From: Odontocerum albicorne
Lineage: Eukaryota; Arthropoda; Insecta; Trichoptera; Odontoceridae
Assembly (NCBI GenBank): GCA_949825065.1
Contig: OX463842.1
Coordinates: 1,681,501 to 1,745,500 of the forward strand
Length of the DNA: 64,000 nt
Direction: 5' to 3'
Positions 11,475 to 23,235 of this stretch are shown piece by piece. The translations under genes were made by a program, and so were the position numbers. Numbering within the stretch: position 1 is the first letter of the stretch; each line of letters starts with the position of its first letter. The notes below the pieces were generated by a model. The model was not told where the DNA came from. It was given only the letters and a program-made list of their open reading frames with translations, and did no database searches.

Positions 11475-11605
11475 CCCTGTCAGGGTAGGCTGAAATGAAA
11501 GAGCGCCAAACTTTCTTAGCCTCTTCTACATCTGTACTCCTTCTTATACATCCTCTGTGATTTCTCTGACTTTCTACGTTTTCTTCTTTCTCCTTATCAT
11601 TCACT
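11475..11605 (-). mobile_element. LINE family D 3' end scrap
   Basis: The minus strand reads the family D end: a charged DVEEAK-like block, then KVWRSF-like and AYPDR, as in 20690-20780. Truncated. Confidence 0.5.
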
Positions 11606-11694
11606 CTATACAATAACTATAATTTATCAATGTGTAACAGTGACTTCATATACGTCCATAAATCAATACAGGTGAATTAAACTCCGGTAAAAAA

Positions 11695-11785
11695 AAACTA
11701 AGTTTGCAATAAAACTAGGTTTGCAATAAAACTAGGTTTGCAAAAAACTAGGTTTGCAATAAAACTAGGTTTGCAATAATAAATT
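11695..11785. repeat. 17-bp tandem repeat (about 5 copies)
   Basis: Unit 'caataaaactaggtttg'; one copy is shortened by 3-4 bp. Confidence 0.9.
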
Positions 11786-11904
11786 TAAAATCTACTTTAC
11801 ACCAGACCATTGACAAGATTATTACTTTTTTAATAACTGAGGATAAAAATAAAGGGATTGTGTTTATCGACGATGGATTGTGTTTAATTTGGCAAGAACA
11901 TCTT

Positions 11905-12715
11905 CCTTCACGGCCAAAAAGTGGATATGATAAGATTTGCAGACGACATTGTCTTGATCGCCGATAGTGAAGAAGAACTAAAGGACACCTTGGAAATTGT
12001 TGAGAATGTCCTAAATACCAAGTTCAACATGAAAATAAACACGGACAAAACAAAAGGGATAAGGCAAAGACGAAAACAAAATGAACATACTAATGTCAGG
12101 AGCTGCACTTAAGAACGCAAAAAAGTTTGGCTACTATATCTTAGAAACAAGATCACATGTGATGGCCGTACAGAAAGAGAGGTTGACAGTCGCATCCACC
12201 AAGCAAAACTCGCCTTTAATAATAAACCAAAGATTTTCGAATCCAACAACATGGACCTAAAGCTCCGCAAGCAATCGGTCAAAACATATGTGTGGATAAT
12301 TTTTATGCATGGGTGCGAAACATGGTGCATAGGCAAAAGAGATTGAAAAAGATTAGAGGCCTTCGAGATGTGGACTTATAGACGAATCCTAAGGATTTCC
12401 TGGAGAGACCACGTTACAAATGACGAGGTTCTCAGCAGGATCGAAGAAACCAGCCACCTGTCAAACACCATATCAGAAAGGCGTGCTGAATGGATGAGTC
12501 ATATGCTGTGACATAAAAATCTCCTGCACAATATTCTGGAGGGAATGATTGAGGTATTGATTGGCAGAGGGCGTCCTCGCCGGGAGTATCTGGAGCAAAT
12601 ATGCCACGATATGGACAGCACCTCCTATACAGAGCTTAAGAGGATCGCTGAAGACCGAGCGGAGTGGAAGAGGAGATGCAGTGCTTTACTGCTAATCAAT
12701 CCCCAGGATTAAAAC
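11905..12715 (+). mobile_element. LINE family B (RTE-like) ORF2 fragment with FADD core
   Basis: The frame starting near 11913 reads VDMIRFADDIVLIADSEEEL, carrying the F-A-D-D catalytic motif of reverse transcriptase. Further blocks after frameshifts read FEMWTYRRILRISWRDHVT-like residues at 12364-12420 and ILEGMIE...GRGRPRREYL to about 12595, ending near 12712. The second copy is at 41950-42465 (-). At least one frameshift and internal stops make it a pseudogene. Confidence 0.85.
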
Positions 12716-12794
12716 TGAAGAACAAGATCTTCCTTAGCTTAGTTGTTGAAATATATGTCTAGCAACTCGTGAATTGATCGTTTCATTCCCGTTC

Positions 12795-12945
12795 GTAACC
12801 ATTTTTTTAGATAAAAGTTTTTAATCTGGTTTTCACTCCAAAGCACTTTAATGTACGAGTATTTCTGCTTTGTTGAAGAGATCGCCACATTACAATAAAT
12901 CCGGCAGATTTTACTGTATTTAATGAAAGTGTAACGTAATGCGAT
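12795..12945 (+). mobile_element. SINE 3' half (plus strand) carrying a TACGAGTA insertion
   Basis: Contains the SINE body ('taatctggttttcactccaa') and tail (gaagagatcgccac, caataaa, gaaagtgtaa). At 12854-12861 it has TACGAGTA where other copies have only TA, a clean 6-bp difference. Confidence 0.7.
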
Positions 12946-13875
12946 AATACAATAAATTAAAATTTTATATTATCTAAGAGAAAAAACAACACGGAAGTAA
13001 ACCCACCAGGAGCTATAATTGAGGCAACCACTTACTTATTACAAACGGTAACCGTTAGATGAGATATATGCTCAATAATACTATCAAATTCACGCTTATG
13101 TATTAAAAACTAATTATTCAGCATAAAAAGCTCACTTCACCATTACCCATCGAAATAAATGGAAAAAAAAAACATAGCTATGCTTTTTTGTAACTCTTTT
13201 CAATAACCTTAAATGTAATTTCCATAAATACTTAACCATTTCATGGACAGTCAAAAGAAAATCATTTAATTTCTGTTTTCCTTGTCCTGCCCCAGACAAA
13301 AGAGATAAAATTGAAATATTATATACAAGGCTTTATTTGTAACAAATCGATCAGCCTGGTACCGAACCCGACCTCAAGGCCTTGTTTAAGCTTTACGCCA
13401 CTTTTCAAAAAAGAATTCAATTTAATGGTACGAAGATGATTCGATAATTTTTGCCAACAATAGAAGCTGAAAAAAACTTTTTTCAAACAAAATCGACTGG
13501 TGTGAGAGTTAATTTGAAGGGATAATGTTTTTACACTTTCATATTTTTTTTCATTTATCAAAACCTTATAAATGTGTATTTATACCTTATAGCAATCCAT
13601 GGGCAAAAGGGTCGATGCATTGTTTGTAAGTTTCGCAAATTAAATTCTTTTGTTGTACGATTTTTCAATATTTTTTTAACATCAAAGAATGTTAATCAAA
13701 AAAATGCTTTGTTACAAATATTTTTTTTTTCATTCAATTAATTCATATGAAAATGGAGAGTTCTTGGAAGACGAACAAACAAGGTCTAATATTGTATTAT
13801 TTTTAAGATTAAGTAAATACGGTTTATTAATAATCTTTTGTAATAATGATGATGATTTGTTTCTTATTTATTTTG
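12946..13875. other. AT-rich intergenic DNA
   Basis: No gene seen in about 930 bp; the frames at 13319-13561 and 13689-14015 show no recognisable family or codon pattern. Confidence 0.5.
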
Positions 13876-13877
13876 CT

Positions 13878-13960
13878 GAGGTGCATGGTCGCATAGCAAC
13901 GCATTGGACTTCTATGCGGAAAGGCGCCGGTTCGAACTCCGCGCTGTGTTACTCTCCTCG
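13878..13960 (+). repeat. tRNA-like head with B-box
   Basis: 'ggtgcatggtcgcatagcaa' followed by a B-box-like 'ggttcgaactcc'. It is probably the head of another tRNA-derived SINE rather than a working tRNA, because no acceptor stem could be paired. Confidence 0.4.
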
Positions 13961-13984
13961 AATGACACATGATTTTTTTACAAG

Positions 13985-14665
13985 TAGTATTGTATTACAC
14001 TTTCGTTGCATATAGTACACCTTGGTGTGCTTATCGCACTGTGACAGCCTCTTCCAACCAACCACAAAGATTTTAAAGAGGCCTTAAATGAAACCCATAC
14101 TTAATGGGGTGTTCTCATTTCATGGGCCGAAAAATCGACTATTTTTATTTTTTTTCCGTGAACAAATAATTTTTTTAGACATTTATTTATCTTTTGAGAA
14201 CATTTTCTTAAAAATTCATAATAATTTTTTTTTTGTTATTTAGTAAGGCCATACATGGAGGGGGGCCATTATGCCCGTAATTGTCGCTGTTGTACAAGTC
14301 TGAAAATTAAAAAAAAATCTGTTTTAGTCAGAAAGCATATGGCTATCTATGGTCGGTACTAGAATAATTAAAAAATAATAATTAGAAAAAAAAAACGGCG
14401 GCTTGTTGAAATTAAAAAGTCATTTTGCGACAGACGCGCTCGACTATAAACCCTCATAACTTTTCGATTTTTCAATATTTTTGAACAAATTATACTGGAA
14501 ATAATTCAAATAGGATTATTAAAAAATAAAATGTAAAAAAAATCGATTAAAAAAAATCCACAAGAAAATACCCCCTTAAATACTTTTTTTTAATCTGGGT
14601 TCCTGCGGGATTTGTACCGGCAACCTCCGAGTCAGGAGACAGGCTAACCAACTAGGCTACCAGTA
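13985..14665 (-). mobile_element. SINE (minus strand) split by a TTAA element
   Basis: The SINE tail lies at 13985-14100 and its head, with A-box (tagcctagttggtta) and B-box-like sequence, at 14576-14665 on the minus strand. The two halves join into one SINE once the TTAA-flanked insert 14105-14575 and one TTAA copy are removed. Confidence 0.75.
14105..14575. mobile_element. TTAA-flanked non-autonomous element nested in a SINE
   Basis: TTAA at 14101-14104 and 14576-14579 flank 471 bp that begin tggggtgttc and end aatacccccc-like (aatacccc c), roughly inverted. It interrupts a SINE, which proves it is a discrete insertion with TTAA duplication, as made by piggyBac-type transposases. No ORF. 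Its ends differ from the piggyBac-like MITE at 20873-21476, so it is a second family. Confidence 0.7.
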
Positions 14666-15210
14666 TTCGGGAGTATAAGAATGTACATGACTTCGGTCAT
14701 ATATATTATTTGAAAAAAAAATGGGAAACATGCCGGTGTGATCCGCTCCGATCTTCTCACTTTAGATGTGGCATCGGATCCTATTCGACGAGTGTGAGCG
14801 GTGAGTTTGCTGGTGTGCAATAGCTCACTTACTTAAAAAGAAGAAAAGATGAAGAAAGAAACAAAAACTCCGCGGCACAGCTTCACTTTCTAACTGAATT
14901 GAGATTAGAATGGCGAGGGATCCTGGACCGCGAGGTCCAGCAACGACGATGATTTATGTTACATCCAATACAACCCAATTACATCAAATAAAATGCATGG
15001 TATAAAAAAATAATTCAAATTAAAATATCAAAGATATCGATTTGTATGCAATCAAAAATTTTGTACTCAATATTCGTATGACATTTACTCGAATGTTAAA
15101 TTTTAACGCCGATAAAATAGCTCCGTGAAAAGAGTTTCACTGTGAACATACCACGAAGAGAAAGAATTTAAAACGTATCTAATGTTATTCAAAGCCGTGT
15201 TCAAAAGTCG
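14666..15210. other. Intergenic DNA, no gene seen
   Basis: About 545 bp leading into the 76-bp array. Nothing recognised. Confidence 0.5.
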
Positions 15211-15212
15211 CG

Positions 15213-16952
15213 ATTCAACAACTACTCTGTGTCCATGATGTGTTGTTACGGAAGCGTTATAATAAGATCCGCTGGATCTAAAGGCGCATTTCAACAACTA
15301 CTCTGTGTGCATGATGTGTAGTTACGGAGGCGTTACATTAAGATCCGCTCTATCAAAAGGCGCATTTCAACAACTACTTTGTGTCAATAATGTGTTGTAA
15401 CGGAGGCGTTACATTAAGATCCGCTGGATCAAAAGGAACATTTCAACAACTACTCTGTGTCCATGATGTGTTGTTACGGAGGCGTTACATTAAGATCCGC
15501 TGAATCAAAAGGAACATTTCAACAACTACTCTGTGTCCATGATGTGTTGTTACGGAGGCGTTACATTAAGATCCGCTGGATCAAAAGGAACATTTCAACA
15601 ACTACTCTGTGTCCATGATGTGTTGTTACGGAGGCGTTACATTAAGATCCGCTGGATCAAAAGGAACATTTCAACAACTACTCTGTGTCCATAATGTGTT
15701 GTTACGGAGGCGTTACATTAAGATCCGCTGAATCCAAAGGAACATTTCAACAACTACTCTGTGTCCATGATGTGTTGTTACGGAGGCGTTACATTAAGAT
15801 CCGCTGAATCAAAAGGAACATTTCAACAACTACTCTGTGTCCATGATGTGTTGTTACGGAGGCGTTACATTAAGATCCGCTGGATCAAAAGGAGCATTTC
15901 CACAATTACTCTGTGTCCATGATGTGTTGTTACGGAGGCGTTACATTAAGATCCGCTGGATCAAAAGGAACATTTCAACAACTACTCTGTGTCCATGATG
16001 TGTTGTTACGGAGGCGTTACATTAAGATCCGCTGGATCAAAAGGAACATTTCAACAACTACTCTGTGTCCATGATGTGTTGTTACGGAGGCGTTACATTA
16101 AGATCCGCTGAATCAAAAGGAACATTTCAACAACTACTCTGTGTCCATGATGTGTTGTTACGGAGGCGTTACATTAAGATCCGCTGAATCAAAAGGAACA
16201 TTTCAACAACTACTCTGTGTCCATGATGTGTTGTTACGGAGGCGTTACATTAAGATCCGCTGAATCAAAAGGAACATTTCAACAACTACTCTGTGTCCAT
16301 GATGTGTTGTTACGGAGGCGTTACATTAAGATCCGCTGGATCAAAAGGAGCATTTCCACAACTACTCTGTGTCCATGATGTGTTGTTACGGAGGCGTTAC
16401 ATTAAGATCCGCTGGATCAAAAGGAACATTTCAACAACTACTCTGTGTCCATGATGTGTTGTTACGGAGGCGTTACATTAAGATCCGCTGAATCAAAAGG
16501 AACATTTCAACAACTACTCTGTGTCCATGATGTGTTGTTACGGAGGCGTTACATTAAGATCCGCTGGATCAAAAGGAGCATTTCCACAACTACTCTGTGT
16601 CCATGATGTGTTGTTACGGAGGCGTTACATTAAGATCCGCTGGATCAAAAGGAACATTTCAACAACTACTCTGTGTCCATGATGTGTTGTTACGGAGGCG
16701 TTACATTAAGATCCGCTGAATCAAAAGGAACATTTCAACAACTACTCTGTGTCCATGATGTGTTGTTACGGAGGCGTTACATTAAGATCCGCTGGATCAA
16801 AAGGAGCATTTCCACAACTACTCTGTGTCCATGATGTGTAGTTGCGGAGGCGTTACATTAAGATACGCTGAATCAAAAGGCGTATTTCAACAATTACTCA
16901 GTGTCCATGATGTGTTGTTACGGAGGCGTTACATTAAGATCCGCTGGATCTA
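15213..16952. repeat. 76-bp minisatellite, about 23 copies
   Basis: Units of 76 bp containing 'actctgtgtccatgatgtgt' and 'ggaggcgttacattaagatc'. The outer units are the most diverged and the inner units nearly identical, as expected from unequal exchange. A variant with gagcatttccac recurs at about 15890, 16345, 16575 and 16800, at spacings of 6, 3 and 3 units, so there is a higher-order period. Confidence 0.97.
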
Positions 16953-17084
16953 GGAATGTATGTCACTTTATTTGAAACGGACCGAGTTAACAGACTTGGC
17001 TATCTCAACAAGTAGTTCGAAGGGGATGTTTTTTCTCATAAAATATGTTTTTTTTTAATATACGAGTAAGTAGACGCGTGGAAG

Positions 17085-17210
17085 TACTTAATCTTACGAC
17101 CGCAGCCACCATCTTCCTATCCTTAGACTCAATTTATATTTATTTACATTGTAATAATTTGTCTTTTAATAATAGTGGATTTAAATCCAGAGTTGGAGCG
17201 CTTTTGAGGA
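17085..17210. repeat. Dispersed repeat DR1, second copy
   Basis: Same block order as 9040-9215, ending in ggatttaaatcc and gagttggagcgc. TACGAGTA 8-mers lie on either side, at 17061 and 17234. Confidence 0.45.
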
Positions 17211-17244
17211 GTTTTAGGTTCTGGTTGCTGATATACGAGTAGCT

Positions 17245-18475
17245 ATCAAACGTTATTTGATTTTCTATGCTAGAATTTTTAAATTAAATTCTAATTTTTA
17301 ATAGCGTAGCTGCATTTGGAAATATCTCGGGCTTCTCAAACCCAATTGTGAAAATGTGCCGAGAATTAAATACGGTAGCTAAACTTGGAAGTGGACAAAT
17401 TTGCTTCAACAATTTTGCGGCTTAAGAAGATTGTTGAGTTGCTGAGTTGAAGAAATAACGAATGTTTTTTTTTCTCTTCACTTACATTATAATAGAATTT
17501 TTACTAACAGTTAAAATAGTTGAACTGTGAATAAAGATGACCACAGGTAATTAAAGTTTCAATCGTTGTTATTATTTGAAAAATTACCTGTTTTATTTAT
17601 ATTCATTTATTTCCTCTATATGTCCTATAAAATAAGAAAATAATTAAAAAAAAAATAAGCTTCAAACAACTCATAAATAAAAGTACAAATCTTGCATAGA
17701 TAAAATCTTGAACCCGAATAACATAAATCCATACTTAATTTTTAATTTTCAATAATAAATGTTGATTGTTTTGAATGAAAAAAAAAGTGGTCTGGCTGCT
17801 TCTATAAATCACTTGCATTAAATAGGATTAATATTCAAATGAAATATTTGGACATTAATTTGTATGGGTATTTATCCATAGAGAAATACCTCCAGCATCC
17901 ATAGACTACTGGTCCAGGGGCATTAAACAGTCGATTATCTCAATTAGCGTGCCGTAAAATATTCTTAATTTCATCAAAAAAATATTTTATTAGTGTCGTT
18001 AAGGAAAATTAATAAAATTCCAGCCATGATTAGATTTTGAGACGGCACGCAGTTCCTCAGCCAGCTCGACCAGTTTTGCTAATAATGTTGCCAAAAATGA
18101 CAGAAATAACAACAATAGAAAATTAACTGATGTCCACATATCGCCGTTTATATAATAATATAATCGTTGGTTTTACAGAACTGAAAATACTTGCTGACAG
18201 GAGCAGAAAACTGGCTTCCGAATTTTAGATTAGTATATTTTTATTTATAAACGAAATAATTTTTTTCTCTTCATACCATCGTTTAAACTGGCAAACTAGT
18301 CTTTATCAAAAACGTTAACAATAAATTACTTTTTTACCCCAAAAATACCAGCTTCACGTGTTTCTACCCCATGTCTCGAGACTCTTTTCAGGCGAAAACA
18401 CCTTCAACGGAAATCAATGTAATAAGTAGAACAACAAAAAAATGAAGAAAGTTATAAAGGAAGAATATTAATTTA
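17245..18475. other. AT-rich intergenic DNA
   Basis: More than 1.2 kb with no gene, RNA or repeat recognised. Confidence 0.5.
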
Positions 18476-18479
18476 AGAT

Positions 18480-19335
18480 TGATGTATTGAATAAGATGAA
18501 GAAGATCACTCTGAAATGGTTAAGGCACGTGGAACGAATGAATAAAGAAATACTAATAAAATAAATCTACAGTGCAAATGTGAGGAGAAGACGTTGAAAA
18601 GGAAGACCAAGAAAAGTATGGTTGAATCAAATGTATTTTATTTTGAAGGAAAGTAACGTTAAGAGACTGAAAAATCGTAAGAGCTATATGAGAAGGTATA
18701 ATAGGCAAAATAAAGGGTCTTTCAAATAGATTTTTAAATTCTTGAATAAAACACACAATTTGCTTTGATTTCAAAAAACTTTTTATTGGTCATTGAAGTA
18801 TAATGTATGATATTTAAGCACAAAAAACAATATCCGCCGAATGTCCACCTCTTGCAGCTCCACAGATGTCTACTCTTTCATCAAAATTTTCGATGACATT
18901 TTGGCATAATTGCGGTTCTAACTCACCAATAAAGCGAATAATTTCGTCCTTCAGCTCAGGAATTGATTGGGGGTCATTCTTATAGACTTGGTTTTTCTCG
19001 TAATCCCAGAGAAAATAGTCCAACGGTGTCAGAGAACATGATCTTGGTGGGCAATTAATATCACCGTTCCCGGAGATTACAATACATAAAATAATTCAAC
19101 AATTTGAACGCATTGTTGTATTGTATTGATACGAATTCATATTTTTAAATATCATGAATTATACTTCTCAAATGTCACAAAACCCAGGCAAGTTCGCGAC
19201 GCCATCTGTGTTTTGTCCAAGAATAAAAAAACCGCTCAATTTAAAAGACCCTTTACGTGTTTCGCTAAATGAAAGTCTTGGTGCTTTCTTCCCTCTACCT
19301 ATCCCAACAGGGAAACAGCATGATGGTATTTATGT
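18480..19335 (+). mobile_element. LINE family D 3' end, interrupted by an M2 MITE
   Basis: 18490-18700 reads KMKKITLKW, then HVERMNKE and GRPRKVWLNQ-like blocks, with broken frames. The 3' end resumes at 19256 (ttccctctacctatcccaac). The insert between them is the TA-flanked M2 element at 18713-19253. Removing it restores the usual family D end. Confidence 0.75.
18713..19253 (-). mobile_element. M2 mariner-like MITE, copy 2 (complete, TA-flanked)
   Basis: 541 bp between TA duplications, with inverted ends 'aagggtctttcaaat' and 'atttaaaagaccctt'. The minus frame 19023-18814 reads MDYFLWDYEKNQVYKNDPQS, then PELKDEI and ARGGHSADIVF, the C-terminal third of a Tc1/mariner-type transposase. The D of LDYFLW is in the place of the third catalytic acidic residue. 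The central catalytic part is missing, so it is non-autonomous. Confidence 0.88.
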
Positions 19336-19504
19336 GTGTGTATAGTGGAACAAGATTATAATTGATTGTTTAATTATCTCATATGGAGTCACACAAAGTT
19401 AAAGCCAAAACCTTCGATAAATTATTCCATATAATTTTAAACGACTTAAAATGAACGTATTGTTTAAGATTATTAGATAATTTGATTAATTATACGAGTA
19501 AATA

Positions 19505-19770
19505 CACCTTCACATTATGCCCTTTTCAGATAGGCAGAGAGAACCGATACTCATGCACAAAACTTTCATCCATACCCATACATATTGTCATATAAACTAT
19601 TCTGTTTATCATACTTTTATTCTTTCACTCAGTATTTTTTTTTCCTACCACCTCCTTTCCTTGGTCTAGTTTTTCCTAGATTTCTACTAATTTCAGACGT
19701 ATACGAGTATATGTTTGTTTAGTTTTTCGCAAGTTTTCCGCTAGTCTTCCACAATCCATTATCCCAATAA
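19505..19770 (-). mobile_element. LINE family D, diverged minus-strand fragment
   Basis: 'cagataggcagagagaaccg' and the CT-rich blocks after it parallel other minus-strand family D ends, including a degraded 'ttccttggtctagtttttcc' region. A TACGAGTA lies at 19702. Confidence 0.45.
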
Positions 19771-20135
19771 TGGATTCTCTAATTTGATTGTCGTAAATAA
19801 TATATGTAAATCGACATAAATATTTATATTCCTTTTTGAAACATAAAATAGAGTTGAGATCAATATCTTAGACCCGTTTAATTTCATTCAGTCATTTGTA
19901 TAATGCTCTTCAATATGTCAGAATGGGGATGCGGATATATTGAAGAGCGTGGCTAGGTAACATTGTCTTCGGTTCCATCTCATGAAAGACTACCAATCTA
20001 ATAAAAGAGTTCACCAGGTAACAAAAGTTAATGTACGATAGTGTTGCCAATACGTGCAATGACAATCTGCGAGATCCATGCTTACTCCAGTGGTTCTTAA
20101 ATCAAAAGTTCGATTATTGAGATTGAAGACAATGT
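19771..20135. other. AT-rich intergenic DNA
   Basis: No gene seen. Confidence 0.5.
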
Positions 20136-20139
20136 AGGA

Positions 20140-20775
20140 GTTGATAAATAAAATATTGGAACAAGTTGAGGAATGCTGTTATTTGGGTAGAATTTTTTCA
20201 TTTGATGGATAAATTAAGAGAGATATCTAAGGACGTGTAGCGATAGCTAACAAAATAAACGAGGCCCTAAAACATATATATTTGAACCAGATATTATCAA
20301 AATCTGCTAATATGGTAGTCTACAAGAGTATTTTAGTGGCAACTTAGATGTATGGAAGTAAAATATAGACATTGAAAATACTGATATGAATTGAATAAAA
20401 GCTGTTGAAATGCATGCACTGAGAATAATACATGGGATGACAATGTATGATAAAATACTGAATAGAGTGATAAGGGATGAATCTGAACTGAATGCTGATG
20501 TGTTGAGTAAGATGAAGAATTATCATAGATGGTTTGGGCATGTAGAATGAATAAATAAAGAGAGACTAACAAAACAAATAAACAGTGCAAATGTGAGCGG
20601 AAAGCGCGAGAGATGAAAACCAAGGAAAGTATGGTTGAATAAAGGGAATTATATTTTGAAAGAAGGAAATGTAAAAAATCAGTGAAATTGTAAGTATTGT
20701 ATAGATGAAAATGAGGCAAAAGACATGTGTCGAAATAGGAAAGTATGGTGTTTAGTCATTCCTGCCTACCCCGAC
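20140..20775 (+). mobile_element. LINE family D, longest 3' portion
   Basis: About 630 bp that in broken frames reads RDESELNADVLSKMKN, then HRWFGHVE, then ERLTKQINSANVSGKRER, RKVWLN and ILKEGNVK, ending AYPDV-like near 20780. These match the RTE-like C-terminal block order seen at 34160-34670. Several stops and frameshifts make it a pseudogene. Confidence 0.75.
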
Positions 20776-20872
20776 GTACGTATGGTTGTATGTAAGACGA
20801 TATACTCTTCTTGTCACGCTCATCAATATATTTGAATTCGGATGTGTTGACGGGTACTGTACGAATGATTAA

Positions 20873-21476
20873 CCTTTCCCTTCCTGTGCTAAAAAGAATT
20901 CGAGGGTTCCGGTGATGTGGATTCAATACACATGTAAAAATGAGCGATTTAAAATCAGAAAAATAGAAATATTCATAGCTAATCGCTTAAAATAATTAAA
21001 TTTGAAGTCTAAAGTGATACTAATTGAAATTGAATTGCTGAAAACATAAAAAAAACATCGGCCGACGTTAACAAAACGATACGACCACCTCAAATGACAG
21101 CCCATAAGCTACTGAAGCGAGAGAAGCGAGCGAACTGAGATTCTATTTCTTGCGTTCCAATACACCAAAGTAGAGTGAGAGTGAGACGTGAATAGCGTCG
21201 CTTCCTCAACCATAGCGGTTTTTTAGAATGAATATATACCTACGTCACACACTGGCACACTTTGATTGTATTGGTGAATTTATTCCCGATTTTCACAAAA
21301 TATCTCTGATGTGGCCGATAAGTGCTAACTATTGTAAATATAATTTTTTTTATTTAGTATGTAAATATATTACGGAGGAATACCTAAAATCTGAACCCAG
21401 TATTTATTACATTTTTAGAGATATTAAAGTTTTTAGAAGCAATGTGTACTAGTTGCACATCACAGGGAAGGATGGG
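20873..21476 (+). mobile_element. piggyBac-like TTAA MITE, copy 2 (reference copy, 604 bp)
   Basis: TTAA at 20869-20872 and 21477-21480. The ends are inverted: cctttcccttcctgtg at the left and cacagggaaggatggg at the right. No transposase ORF. Repeated at 7256, 21693, 24162, 40598 and 63446 in both orientations. The TTAA target and C-rich inverted ends are typical of piggyBac-type transposition (established); the family assignment itself is inferred. Confidence 0.9.
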
Positions 21477-21599
21477 TTAAATATCCCAAAACCCCCACAA
21501 AAGCCCCAAAATTATTCATCTTAAAAATCCATTTCTTCAACCAACAAATTAAAATGAGTTGAAGTAACTCTGCGTCGAATATGTAAGCCGCTAAATCAA

Positions 21600-21690
21600 C
21601 AAAAACGACGACCTCTGTTGCCTAGTTGGTAGGAATATTTGACATCCTCCTGTGGGCCTCGGGTTCGATTCTCGATGGTAACAAAAAAAA
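21600..21690 (+). mobile_element. SINE head (plus strand)
   Basis: 'gacctctgttgcctagttgg' (A-box region) and 'ggttcgattctc' (B-box). It stops at an A-run and joins directly to a piggyBac-like MITE fragment. Confidence 0.65.
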
Positions 21691-21692
21691 AG

Positions 21693-21797
21693 TTCATCTG
21701 GTACCTAAAATCTGAACCCAGTATTTATTACATTTTTAGAGATATTAAAGTTTTTAGAAGCAATGTGTACTAGTTACACAGCACAGGGAAGGAAGGG
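21693..21797 (+). mobile_element. piggyBac-like MITE 3' fragment
   Basis: The last 105 bp of the MITE, including the inverted end before TTAA at 21798. The 5' part is missing, which a normal cut-and-paste event would not give; it may be a duplication of the neighbouring copy. Confidence 0.8.
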
Positions 21798-21801
21798 TTA
21801 A

Positions 21802-22327
21802 AAAAATAAAAAGGATTTTTACTGTATTACTGGACTCATTAGTGTCATTGCGTATATATTTTATCAAAACCGTTTAAAATCATTTGAAATCTTAGATAAA
21901 ACACATATTGTCACTTTAAACCGTATTCTCTGAATATATTTTCTTGTCCATGAATAGTATAAGCAATTCAAGAAACGTGTCGGTTCATTAGCATTCGGGG
22001 CAAATGAGATGGAGCGATAAATTTAATAGCTACGGCTGCGCTCGATGGACTTCTTCTCGACTGCTTGGTCCACCGCAATCACTTGCCATGAGCCGCTGTT
22101 GCAGCGTGTCTACAGGTGATCTCGGGACCGATGTCTTAATTAGGGACAATATACCTCAGAAAGATTCCTTTTACTGGTTTTTAAAACCAATTTAAATACA
22201 AAGTTGATGATGAGACAATAAAGAGGTTCTTGTGCTGTTAGATAAATTGTTGTTTTGTATTGAGCGAGTTGTTTGTTCTCCACTTTGTGATAAGTGGTTG
22301 ATATAAATGATTTGAGATTCGAAATAA
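21802..22327. other. Intergenic DNA, no gene supported
   Basis: Contains a GC-richer patch at 22000-22140 with a 63-codon frame of no recognised family. Confidence 0.45.
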
Positions 22328-22395
22328 GACAACATCCGTGGCCTGTTTGGTGGAATGATTGATTTTCACCCGAACTATCTAAAGATCGTTTTTTT
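22328..22395 (+). mobile_element. SINE head, truncated
   Basis: 'acatccgtggcctgtttggt' matches the SINE A-box region; a degraded B-box follows. Confidence 0.5.
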
Positions 22396-22700
22396 ATATA
22401 ATAATAAGTAATTTACTCAAACTAGGATGATTTGTGCCACCAAATAAGTAATTTTGCAATTATATGAGTAAATATAATAAAACTAATTTTAAACATTGAT
22501 CGTTCTACATAATTCATAGTTTCTACTGATTTAACTTCAAGAATTTAACAATCGATTTATAATATGGTTCTACGAAGAAATAAGAAACGCAACATTCATT
22601 GGACGCAGTAAAGACATTTTCTATTGTAACATAATCTAATAAAAGCTCGCAGACTGAAATAAATTTAAACATCAAATTATGTAAATGTATTATGTTGTTG

Positions 22701-23010
22701 CAAAAATAATCGCTGATTTTAATACAGAGTGGGGCTTGAATCTTGCTACAAAAATAAATTTAAGTAATAATGACATGATTTTTATGTAGTTGTTCAGACT
22801 GTAATCTAGCTGGAACCCACAGTACAGTCTGAACCCACAGTACAGTCTGAACCCACAGTACAGTCTGAACATAGCCACATTACAGTCTGCCACATATAGC
22901 CACATTACAGTCTGAAAATCGACATAAAAATCATGTCATTATTACTTAAATTTATTTTTGTAGCAAGTTTGATGCCCCACGTTGTATTAAAATCAGCTAT
23001 TATTTTTGTA
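22701..23010. repeat. Foldback: about 86-bp inverted arms around a tandem-repeat loop
   Basis: 22701-22786 recurs inverted at 22921-23010 (both contain 'aaatttaagtaataatgaca' or its complement). The loop carries four near-copies of an 18-bp unit 'acagtctgaacccacagt' (22800-22875). No gene. Confidence 0.85.
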
Positions 23011-23019
23011 GCAATATTC

Positions 23020-23235
23020 ATGCTCCACCCTATATTATATAATTTAACGTTCTTTGCTAGGAAATATTTGTTATTTGCTAAGAAATATTCATGCTCCACC
23101 CTATATTATATAATTTAACGTTCTTTGCTAGGAAATATTTTTTATTTTCTAAGAAATATTCATGCTCCACCCTATATTATATAATTTAACGTTCTTTGCT
23201 AGGAAATATTTGTTATTTGCTAAGAAATATTAGTT
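23020..23235. repeat. 71-bp tandem repeat (3 copies)
   Basis: Units containing 'ctccaccctatattatataa' and 'cgttctttgctaggaaatat', continuing from the right arm of the foldback. Confidence 0.9.

Noticed and set aside
15213..16952. CRISPR-like array
   Set aside because: Units are contiguous with no unique spacers, and the context is eukaryotic. Same for the other tandem arrays.
20333..20719. 128-codon minus-strand frame
   Set aside because: Antisense of LINE D; the plus-strand codon blocks are the meaningful reading.
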